From the NCBI GenBank assembly GCA_964543525.1, contig CAZIYW010000154.1, positions 1-10,581 on the forward strand: 10,581 nucleotides of DNA, written 5' to 3'. This document shows positions 1-5,990 of this stretch, one piece after another; the first letter of the stretch is position 1; every line of letters begins with the position of its first letter. The stretch is from CBDVBE01 sp964543525 (GTDB lineage: Bacteria > Fibrobacterota > Chitinivibrionia > Chitinivibrionales > JANQEN01). The position numbers and the translations under genes are program-made. The notes under the pieces are model-generated. The model saw only the letters and a list, made by a program, of their open reading frames with translations, did no database searches and had not been told where the DNA came from.

Positions 1-1
1 A

Positions 2-127
2 CAAGAAAATGATCTCTACGAACAAGCATGGCTCTTATGGAATAAAGTTAATGATTGGATAACTCAATTAATTCTTAAAAAACAAAATAGCTCGAAAAAT
101 AACTTATTTTTAAAGAAAGCTGCCTAA
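2..127 (+). CDS. C-terminal end of an unidentified plus-strand protein (5' end outside window)
   Basis: The plus-strand frame starting at base 2 is open from the window edge to a TAA at 125-127 and encodes 41 residues. The end is rich in Trp, Leu, Lys and Asn (YEQAWLLWNKVNDWI, then a Lys/Asn-rich tail). Composition is more A-rich than the secreted-protein genes beside it, so it may belong to a different functional unit. It converges on the C25 peptidase gene, with 38 bp between the two stop codons and a hairpin in the gap. No family is recognised. It could be a chance open frame, because only 126 bp are visible. Confidence 0.4.
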   Translation, partial: QENDLYEQAWLLWNKVNDWITQLILKKQNSSKNNLFLKKAA

Positions 128-128
128 A

Positions 129-153
129 GAGAACTTATGACTGTAGAGTTCTC
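129..153. terminator. Hairpin between convergent genes, possible weak bidirectional terminator
   Basis: GAGAACT (129-135) and AGTTCTC (147-153) form a perfect 7-bp stem around an 11-nt loop, between the plus-strand TAA at 125-127 and the minus-strand TAA at 166-168. The position suits a shared terminator for two convergent genes. No uninterrupted T-run directly follows on either strand, so intrinsic termination would be weak. Confidence 0.4.
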
Positions 154-165
154 AGGGAAAATGTT

Positions 166-2100
166 TTATTTCACCCAGACGATCCTTTTAACAGCCTCTC
201 TTCCTTTGCCATACACCCGGGTGATATATATACCACCTGCAAGTGCAGCACCATCCCAGCGAACCTCATGACAGCCTGTATGCATTAACCGCTTTGAAGC
301 AGCTACCTGCATTTGCTTTCCATCTATACCAAATATGACGATATCATACTGACCCTTTTCGGGAATGGTGAGTGCTATCGTATGTGCAGTAATACGGCCG
401 ATTGACAAATGACCTTCTGCTATATCCGGCATGCCATTGCCTGAAATCTCCGTGGGCTCATATTTAATCAGGCAGGCCGGATCACCAAACAGGTTATACA
501 TTTTCGAGCCGCTCTCTTTCTCCACCGTTGCCACAAACTGCATTGAATCATCAATAGATTCTGTAGAATCAAACACAAAGGTTTTACCGTAATCAAACAC
601 CTGACCGATAGTATACAGGTCTTCAAGACTGGCACCGCGTGCCATACCTACATTGAGCGCTTTCTGATAGCTGCTTGAAGTAACCGATGCACCGGTAAAC
701 ATAACCGCCCCGCACTCCGCACCTATCCAGGTCTCAGCGAAACATTCACTGCTGTTCTGAAACGTACCGTTGGAGCAGGCATAGCCCCAGACAAAGGGAT
801 AAACCTCGGTATTGGTCATATTACGCACATCACTTTGATTGAGCCCGTTTTGCCAGCCGCTTGACGAGCCGTGGCCTTCATAAGAGACAAACCGTGTATT
901 GTTGCCGTTAATCTGTTTGCGCAGGTCAGCAGTAAAATTATCGCCGCTGCCGGCGTCAGGTACCATCCAGCTGATTGCCCAGCCGCCCGGCTCCCAGCAG
1001 TGACGGCGAATATAACTGCACTGCATCACCATATGCTCATGTTCAAAAGTGGAATAAATCGTTGTGGTGTCGGGGTAGTCTTTGATATGCCGGTCCGTAT
1101 GGATTGTCTTGCGGACTATATTTCCCAGGGAGGTCGCATTACGCACACAGAACACCCCCACATGAATATCGGTATAATTATCATTACCGTCAATGAGGCC
1201 ATACTGCCAGAATGATGAAGGCCCGGAGGTATAATAGGGAAGATTATCCCTGTTTCCTACAAACAGCACATAGGTGAGCCCTTCACTATATAAATCCTTC
1301 AGATAGTTCTCAATTTCTCCTGTCGTGTTCCCCACATCATCAGTGCTGACTTTCGTCACCGTATAGGTTTCTTCACGAAAGGTCACAAATGAGTCAAGTG
1401 CCGGGTTGTCCTCAAACTCCGGCGCCGCAATAATAAGGTAATTTTCTTTTGTCGCCGGGGTTCGCAGTGGCTTATCATAGTTAACAAAAAGGTGTTTAAC
1501 ATAGGCATGGCTCGTTTTTGATGCAAGCGACGGAATCGCGGCAACGCCTTCAGGAAGGTGTATTGTCATTGAAAACTTTTTCACCACAGTCAACAGATTA
1601 TCCCGCGGATTATAGGAAAAGGGATGCAGTGTTATTTCCACACCGGGTACCCCATGGCATACAAACGGCTCGGAAACCGTGACAAGCGGTGACCGCGCAC
1701 CCTCTGTCGCGTAATAGCGGGTATCGATCCTGAAAGGCCGCTCCCCAATATCCCTGTTTACCGGCCGGTCCTGCTGTAAAGGATGCAGCTTAGCAGCAAG
1801 GACAATCTCTTCCGTTTCCAGAATTTTGGTCTCGATCTGCGGAACTACCTTGTTCTTACCGATAGCAAGCCGAAACATTTTAACCGGCAATGCAGGTTTG
1901 CCTATATCGCCGTCAGGAAGATATCCGCCACCCGCCTTGATAAAGAGATACCCGTTTCCTATTCTCCCGATCGTATAGTCCGGCAACTCTACAACAGCAG
2001 TATAGGTATAATCGCCGCTCTTCTGCAGATTAACTGCTTCGGCAACGGAAAAAACTCCGACAATAACGGTAACAGAAAATAAAAAGATGAAACTTCTCAT
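166..2100 (-). CDS. Gingipain-like C25 family cysteine peptidase with C-terminal sorting-type domain
   Basis: This is a secreted cysteine endopeptidase of family C25, 644 aa. A signal peptide ends at AEA/VN (about residue 22). Residues about 25-210 resemble the C25 propeptide region. The catalytic domain runs about 218-545. The catalytic histidine is in SYEGHGSSSGW (His410) and the nucleophile in GYACSNGTF (Cys442); their 32-residue spacing is close to that of gingipain R. NYTDIHVGVF (308-317) fits the usual Y.D..vGR region, and LFGDPA (537-542) is the family's conserved end motif. Residues about 565-644 form a beta-rich tail (VRWDGAALAGGIY, then a basic end) of the FlgD-like/T9SS type, so surface export is inferred. 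The start is supported by an AGGGGAG ribosome site. The domain order is complete with no sign of decay. The family and catalytic dyad are secure; the substrate is unknown. Confidence 0.92.
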   Translation of the reverse strand: MRSFIFLFSVTVIVGVFSVAEAVNLQKSGDYTYTAVVELPDYTIGRIGNGYLFIKAGGGYLPDGDIGKPALPVKMFRLAIGKNKVVPQIETKILETEEIVLAAKLHPLQQDRPVNRDIGERPFRIDTRYYATEGARSPLVTVSEPFVCHGVPGVEITLHPFSYNPRDNLLTVVKKFSMTIHLPEGVAAIPSLASKTSHAYVKHLFVNYDKPLRTPATKENYLIIAAPEFEDNPALDSFVTFREETYTVTKVSTDDVGNTTGEIENYLKDLYSEGLTYVLFVGNRDNLPYYTSGPSSFWQYGLIDGNDNYTDIHVGVFCVRNATSLGNIVRKTIHTDRHIKDYPDTTTIYSTFEHEHMVMQCSYIRRHCWEPGGWAISWMVPDAGSGDNFTADLRKQINGNNTRFVSYEGHGSSSGWQNGLNQSDVRNMTNTEVYPFVWGYACSNGTFQNSSECFAETWIGAECGAVMFTGASVTSSSYQKALNVGMARGASLEDLYTIGQVFDYGKTFVFDSTESIDDSMQFVATVEKESGSKMYNLFGDPACLIKYEPTEISGNGMPDIAEGHLSIGRITAHTIALTIPEKGQYDIVIFGIDGKQMQVAASKRLMHTGCHEVRWDGAALAGGIYITRVYGKGREAVKRIVWVK

Positions 2101-2216
2101 CCCGCTCCCCTTCAGATAAGAAATTTAATGGATAAATGTGGGCCCCTGGAGTGTATTACACATAGTCTATACAAAATATAGCATAATATCGCCTTGAAAA
2201 TGGGAAAATCTGGGTT

Positions 2217-2255
2217 CCGGTTATACAAAGTGTACACTAATTCAGACCGGTTATA
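2217..2255. repeat. Direct repeat CCGGTTATA x2 at 30-bp spacing (possible operator pair)
   Basis: CCGGTTATA occurs at 2217-2225 and 2247-2255, start-to-start 30 bp, close to three helical turns. The palindrome GTGTACAC (2230-2237) lies between the copies. One copy covers the promoter -10 and the other would lie at about +18 to +26. The layout suits a two-site repressor, which is inference. Confidence 0.4.
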
Positions 2256-2278
2256 AGAGCGAATGTGTAACCTGACAA
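2250..2278 (-). promoter_or_regulatory. Sigma-70-type promoter candidate for the C25 peptidase gene
   Basis: On the minus strand TTGTCA (2278-2273) and TATAAC (2255-2250) are separated by exactly 17 bp. Each hexamer matches the consensus at 5 of 6 positions. The predicted start near 2243 gives a leader of about 140 nt before the ATG at 2100. The -10 lies in the first copy of a TATAACCGG direct repeat, so a regulator could act here. This is a consensus match only. Confidence 0.5.
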
Positions 2279-2334
2279 TGCTCTTTCTGCACATTTATCA
2301 ACAATATTGCTGGAAAAACAAACATCCTATATAA

Positions 2335-2419
2335 AACCACAGCGCAATAACAGAGGTCTAATATTACAACTGCGCATGAGGGGGCTGTAATATTTTTGAT
2401 AGTATATTGCGCCATGGTT
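2335..2419. repeat. 85-bp nested inverted-repeat element downstream of the metalloprotease gene
   Basis: The outer 15-bp arms (2335-2349 and 2405-2419) are complementary at 13 of 15 positions, with a perfect GCGCAATA/TATTGCGC core. Inside them AATATTACA (2360-2368) and TGTAATATT (2386-2394) form a second perfect 9-bp stem around a G-rich 17-nt loop. The element starts 15 bp past the TAG of the minus-strand metalloprotease gene. On the minus strand no T-run follows the stem, so a simple intrinsic terminator is unlikely. It could be a small palindromic repeat, an mRNA 3' end structure or a mobile-element remnant. Confidence 0.6.
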
Positions 2420-2434
2420 ATGTTGATTTAGTGG

Positions 2435-3826
2435 CTATTTACTATATCTGACTATTTTTCCTCCTTTCCATTCAGTCCCTGTTTTATTAGAATAGAAATA
2501 AACGCCGCTCCCAACGGCATTGCCATATTGATCCCTGCCGTCCCAGAAGAACCGGCAGACGCCGTTATTAGAACAACCACCGCATAACGATGCAATTTTT
2601 TTGCCGCTGCTGTTAAAAATAGTCAGCCGCCCGTCAGTGCTTTGATTTACCGATATGATAATTGTGATACGGTTTTGAAATGGATTGAAACTTACCGAAT
2701 GGGTGTTGTTCGGTATTCCTTTAGCCGGGTCATCCTTTTCAATCGTGCCGGTAATATCGGTCAGCAGTTCTTCAGGATTATCACAATCGCAGGCATCGCG
2801 GATTCGCTGAATCTCCGAGAGCATCTCCTGCTCCTGCACCAGTTGGTTGAGCTGATCCGAATCGGGCTGCATGCCGGGGTAGTTTGTACGCAGGTACATC
2901 CATGCCCGTCCCCACAGGGTCAGAATCAGCTCCAACCAGACTTTATTGGCAAACAGGTATTCATACTGGTCAGGATGCTCGTTTCTGATTTTTCTGAGGT
3001 ACCGCTGACACCACCACAGCCAGGTCAGCATCGCATGACGGTTGCTGTCCGGCCGGTTATAATCCTGGAAATAATACGCAGTGGCAAGGGAGTTGATATA
3101 CTGGACAAACTCTTCGATAAGGTGGTTAAATCCCTGATCGCCGGAGTCAAACTTACTGTCTGCAGGATCGCCGCACAGGTAGGTCTCCGCGTAAGACTTA
3201 TCGCACCCGAACGGCCCTTCTCCGAATTCTTTACTGGTGAAAATTTTATCTGACTGAGCGGGAGGCCGTTTATAATTCTGATCGTCGGCGAGCAGCAGAG
3301 AGCGCTCCATGGAATACATCGGACTGGATGATGTTGTCTTTTTACCGTGCATACCCGGTGCAGTGAAACTGAGAGAAGTACCGCCGGGATCGAGCGAGAT
3401 AAAATACCGGTTCTCCGGTGTCTGCTTGTCAATGCCATGACCGATCTCATGTATTACCAGTCCAAGGCTTCGCATGACCGACGAGGCGCTCTCTTTTGAC
3501 CAGAGCCATTGATCAACCGCGGACTGGCCGCCGGCCTGTTCTATAATACTTTTACCGGTGGGATAGCGCCGCTCAAGCACTCCGTAAATAAATGCCATAT
3601 AATTGTTCTTGCTGTAGCCGGAGACGAGATCCTGAATATCGGGGAGCTGGTCGGATTCAATAAAATTCTCTTTAGGACCCGTAATATACTCGCCGTCAAT
3701 GCAGTTTTTATCTACCAGAACAATCTTACCGGTATAACCTGAGCCGCTATTTTCGACTGCCATTACCTTTTCCATCATGCCAACCAGCAGAATGATAATC
3801 ACATCTTTTATTATTCTACTTACCAT
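2435..3826 (-). CDS. Secreted HExxH zinc metalloprotease-like protein with C-terminal FlgD-like/T9SS-type tail
   Basis: This is a predicted exported zinc peptidase, 463 aa. A signal peptide ends near VMA/VE (residue 23-24). HEIGHG at 126-131 supplies the zinc ligands His126 and His130 and the catalytic Glu127. A gluzincin-like third ligand may be Glu238 or Glu239 in NHLIEEFVQY, about 110 residues later. The zone 235-315 is helical and rich in Trp/Tyr. Residues about 377-463 form a beta-sandwich tail (FNPFQNRI at 380-387, FFWDGRDQYGNAVGSGVYFY at 426-445) typical of secreted FCB-group proteins. Cys415, Cys418 and Cys424 in the tail may pair. The start is set by GGGAGG five bases before the ATG. 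The gene lies 146 bp after the Omp28-like gene and has its own promoter candidate. I do not recognise a named peptidase family; the third ligand is a guess. Confidence 0.75.
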   Translation of the reverse strand: MVSRIIKDVIIILLVGMMEKVMAVENSGSGYTGKIVLVDKNCIDGEYITGPKENFIESDQLPDIQDLVSGYSKNNYMAFIYGVLERRYPTGKSIIEQAGGQSAVDQWLWSKESASSVMRSLGLVIHEIGHGIDKQTPENRYFISLDPGGTSLSFTAPGMHGKKTTSSSPMYSMERSLLLADDQNYKRPPAQSDKIFTSKEFGEGPFGCDKSYAETYLCGDPADSKFDSGDQGFNHLIEEFVQYINSLATAYYFQDYNRPDSNRHAMLTWLWWCQRYLRKIRNEHPDQYEYLFANKVWLELILTLWGRAWMYLRTNYPGMQPDSDQLNQLVQEQEMLSEIQRIRDACDCDNPEELLTDITGTIEKDDPAKGIPNNTHSVSFNPFQNRITIIISVNQSTDGRLTIFNSSGKKIASLCGGCSNNGVCRFFWDGRDQYGNAVGSGVYFYSNKTGTEWKGGKIVRYSK

Positions 3827-3884
3827 TATTCCCTCCCGTATAAATTTGATGTATAAAAACGGAGCAGCAACGAAGAGGGACGGG

Positions 3885-3908
3885 CTCTATAATCAGGCCA
3901 TTATAGAG
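3885..3908. promoter_or_regulatory. Perfect 9-bp inverted repeat overlapping the metalloprotease promoter -10
   Basis: CTCTATAAT (3885-3893) and ATTATAGAG (3900-3908) are exact reverse complements around a 6-nt spacer. The right arm contains the minus-strand TATAAT, so a protein bound here would block the polymerase. The symmetry also places a TATAAT on the plus strand (3888-3893). No T-run follows on either strand, which argues against a terminator. An operator is the best reading. Confidence 0.5.
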
Positions 3909-3928
3909 GGGAGAGGTTCCGACGGCAA
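3900..3928 (-). promoter_or_regulatory. Sigma-70-type promoter candidate for the metalloprotease gene
   Basis: On the minus strand TTGCCG (3928-3923) and a consensus TATAAT (3905-3900) are 17 bp apart. The predicted start near 3893 leaves a leader of about 66 nt to the ATG at 3826. It lies in the gap after the three-gene operon, so the protease can be transcribed separately. The -35 also falls in a short palindrome (CGGCAACTTCGCCG, 3923-3936). Confidence 0.55.
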
Positions 3929-3972
3929 CTTCGCCGCACTCCGTATTTTTCATAATCGATTTTTCCATTCCT

Positions 3973-4962
3973 TTAATACAGTAAAAACTTTTTCTCATCA
4001 TGATACCCATCTGCATGAACCACGCAGAAATACATGCCGGGGCTGAGATTGCTAAGGGACATATTTACATATTTCTTCGGATTCAATTCCTGTTTCTGCA
4101 GAACTCCTGCACAGTTAACTATCGAAATGACTGCGTTACTGCAATGTAGCTGAATCGAAATACTCCTTTTTTGCTGATGAACCCTTAAGGAAAAGAGATT
4201 CTCTGTTTTCATACTCACCGGTATCACCTGCGGTTGTATCGCTGTAGCATCATCAAGAGGTATTTCTACCGCCTGGTTAATATCCTTATCCTCATTCTGG
4301 ACAAATACGACACAGTAACAATCGTCCCGCTGCCACTGTGATGCAACGGTAAATGTTTGCTCAATTTCTTCAGTCTCACCTGCTGCAACAGTTATCGTCG
4401 TGCCGTTATAATCCGGCAGCATCATAAAACAGATTGCATAGCAGGTATCCTCATTGTATGGTGAACCCCATTCGTGTACCGAGTCCCTCTGGCAAATCGC
4501 ACTATGACAGGTACCTTCAAATGTCCCTGAAGCTGTATTTTTTATATGCGCGATTATTGTTCCTTTACCGGTACTCACACTGTATTGATTTGAAAGGGTA
4601 ATTTCCAAACCAGGCACCTGATTCTTCCGAATGTCAAACTCTTTTCGCATATCATTATAATCCGGAGTCTGCATACCGCCACCGAGAATTTTGCCGTCGG
4701 CAACCACATCTTTGGGTAATCCCATTATGTTGTAATCTTTTGCTCTACCTTTACCAACAGAATTCTGAAAATCACCGGATGTATGGTAAAAAATCATTGA
4801 CAGAGAATCACCCACTTCATCCCTCAGCCTGAGGAGTGCCCGCACCGGCGGCACACACAGGTCTCACCAGGTCGCAGTAAAAACCTCAAACAGTACGGTC
4901 TTTCTCTGTTCTGCTGCGATTGATATAAACAGTACAAACAGCACTGTCAGCCATGTGCGCAT
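3973..4962 (-). CDS. Omp28-like exported thioredoxin-fold protein, putative selenoprotein (in-frame TGA = Sec33)
   Basis: Read from the ATG at 4962 this gives 329 residues if the TGA at 4864-4866 is decoded. The signal peptide MRTWLTVLFVLFISIAA is followed by KTVLFEVFTATW-[TGA33]-DLC36-VPPV. That is the beta-strand/active-site pattern of thioredoxin-like Omp28-family proteins (vLlEeFTgtWCgyCP), with TGA in place of the first CxxC cysteine. Later family features are intact: YHTSGDF, GLPKDVVADG (Pro83 as the likely cis-Pro, DG at 89-90) and an Ig-like domain with MLPDYNG and FVQNEDKD. A sorting-type tail (about 250-329) ends in SPGMYFCVV. The Ig-like domain carries cysteines in Cx4C, Cx3C and CxC pairs. 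A thiol-disulfide role in the envelope is inferred. A start at the GTG at 4854 would delete the signal peptide and half the active site. The alternatives are a recent nonsense mutation or a base-call error; the clean downstream frame favours recoding. Confidence 0.75.
4822..4863 (-). promoter_or_regulatory. Candidate bacterial SECIS element directly after the in-frame TGA
   Basis: On the mRNA, GUG+CCGC (4854-4848) pairs with GCGG+CAC (4843-4836, one bulged G) around the tetraloop CGGU (4847-4844). Sixteen nucleotides separate the UGA from the loop, and the second loop base is G. Below it CCUG (4861-4858) can pair with CAGG (4831-4828). An alternative hairpin, CCUCA-GGC-UGAGG (4834-4822), begins its loop with G, 34 nt after the UGA. 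As I recall the bacterial SECIS rules (small apical loop, a G in its first two bases, about 16-37 nt from the UGA), both satisfy them. Pairing was done by eye. Confidence 0.5.
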
Positions 4963-4965
4963 AGT

Positions 4966-4973
4966 CCCTCCTT
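4966..4973 (-). promoter_or_regulatory. Strong ribosome-binding site fixing the Omp28-like gene start at 4962
   Basis: The minus strand reads AAGGAGGG, then three bases, then ATG (4962-4960). This is the best Shine-Dalgarno sequence in the window, and it serves an ATG whose frame meets TGA after only 32 codons. A strong start ahead of a signal peptide argues that the reading frame crossing the TGA is the real gene. Confidence 0.85.
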
Positions 4974-4986
4974 GTAATGAGTGTTA

Positions 4987-5979
4987 TTACCTGCACCAAT
5001 AAATCTTACCCGTCAAGGAAGCGTCTTCCGTTGCAACGGTGTAATAATACTGCCCCGACGGCACTCTCCCCAGGTATATGCATTGAGTATGGTTGCCGGC
5101 CCCCTTATACCCGGCACCAGCTTCAAAAATATTCTTTCCAGCCAGAGTAAATACCTGTATCGACACTTTTTGTGGTGTCGCAAGATGATACTGGATTCGT
5201 AATTCTCCGGTATTCGTGTTTACATACCCTCCGGCTATTGACAACCCCTTTACAGAAACCGGTTCAACATTTTCTGTTGTAAAATCAATAACCGGAAGGA
5301 TCATGGCGTCACAATCCATATTGCTGAACACAGCGCTCAACGCCTTCCACGCATCGGTATAATAGAAAAACTGACGGGTTCTGTTTTCTCCTTTCCCATC
5401 GTGTTTCTCACTGTCATTACCCAGTACGCCAACAGTATCATCAACGAGAAGCGGTTCACTCTGATCATCATGGTACTCTATAAGCACCATAAATGGTTTT
5501 CCTTCTGTATTGAGTGCATTGTCAATTTTAAAGGAGGTAAAACTGTTGAACGTTGTATCCAGGTCACGAACCGATAAGGTTGCTGTTCCAAGTTCATCGG
5601 TTGGAATAGTATCCTTGTCTACCCGGCACACCCTGGCAGTAACAGTTCCGGGATTACCCACGGGAACGGCCTTGAAAAACATAACCAGTATCTCGACAAC
5701 CCGCGCATTGGCAACACCATCATAGTGCATCCCAAGAGACCTGGAGAAGAGATACTTTTTCTCTATATCCCAACCCGTACCAAACACATACCCGGCCTCA
5801 TTGGAGATGGAGTACATGAACAGATCACTTTTTCTGTCATAGTACTGGGAAAGGGTATCTTCTCCCCCGCCCTCTGAGAAATACAAGACATCCTGCACAA
5901 CCGGCTTTCCCAGTACCTGCACCTGCGAAATCAGACAGCCTGTTAAAAGAAAGATACCCAGTACTACTTTATGCATCAT
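4987..5979 (-). CDS. Exported beta-rich protein of unknown function with C-terminal sorting-type domain
   Basis: This 330-aa protein has a hydrophobic export signal containing a lipobox-like LTGC (12-15), so it could be a lipoprotein; a conventional cleavage site further on (about residue 24) is also possible. Residues about 45-232 look like a beta-sandwich recurrent in secreted Bacteroidota/FCB proteins (VVEILVMFFKAVPVG, TVTARVCRVDKD, PFMVLIEYHDD, then an aromatic FFYYTDAWKAL). I know no function for it. Residues about 246-330 form an Ig-like tail ending VPSGQYYYTVA and KIYWCR. It starts 11 nt after the VWA gene stop and ends 24 nt before the Omp28-like gene, so the three are probably cotranscribed. 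The ATG pair at 5979/5976 has only a weak GGA upstream, suggesting coupling to translation of the VWA gene. Confidence 0.8.
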   Translation of the reverse strand: MMHKVVLGIFLLTGCLISQVQVLGKPVVQDVLYFSEGGGEDTLSQYYDRKSDLFMYSISNEAGYVFGTGWDIEKKYLFSRSLGMHYDGVANARVVEILVMFFKAVPVGNPGTVTARVCRVDKDTIPTDELGTATLSVRDLDTTFNSFTSFKIDNALNTEGKPFMVLIEYHDDQSEPLLVDDTVGVLGNDSEKHDGKGENRTRQFFYYTDAWKALSAVFSNMDCDAMILPVIDFTTENVEPVSVKGLSIAGGYVNTNTGELRIQYHLATPQKVSIQVFTLAGKNIFEAGAGYKGAGNHTQCIYLGRVPSGQYYYTVATEDASLTGKIYWCR

Positions 5980-5990
5980 TCAATCCATTT

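Larger units (their letters stand above)
2101..2434. other. 334-bp intergenic region upstream of the C25 peptidase gene
   Basis: There is no credible gene here. A 60-codon minus-strand frame (2112-2294) lacks a ribosome site. The region holds a promoter candidate (2250-2278), a 9-bp direct repeat (2217-2255), the palindromes GTGTATTACAC (2151-2161) and GTGTACAC (2230-2237), a repeated TATACAAA (2168-2175 and 2222-2229), and a nested inverted-repeat structure (2335-2419). The density of symmetric sequence suggests regulated expression of the peptidase and/or processing of the upstream transcript. Confidence 0.5.

Noticed and set aside
871..1215. 114-codon plus-strand frame
   Set aside because: Antisense to the catalytic domain of the C25 peptidase, including its His/Cys motifs.
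2112..2294. 60-codon minus-strand frame in the intergenic region
   Set aside because: No Shine-Dalgarno sequence, no recognisable feature, and it overlaps the promoter candidate and repeats.
2642..3253. 203-codon plus-strand frame
   Set aside because: It lies antisense within the metalloprotease gene, whose HExxH motif, signal peptide and tail are clear; the frame has no domain features or ribosome site.
4864..4866. TGA globally reassigned as a sense codon (Trp or Gly)
   Set aside because: The other genes are complete without any internal TGA and use TGG normally for Trp, and TGA-TAG appears as a tandem stop at 10487-10482. No complete gene here ends in TGA, but seven visible TAA/TAG stops are too few to argue reassignment.
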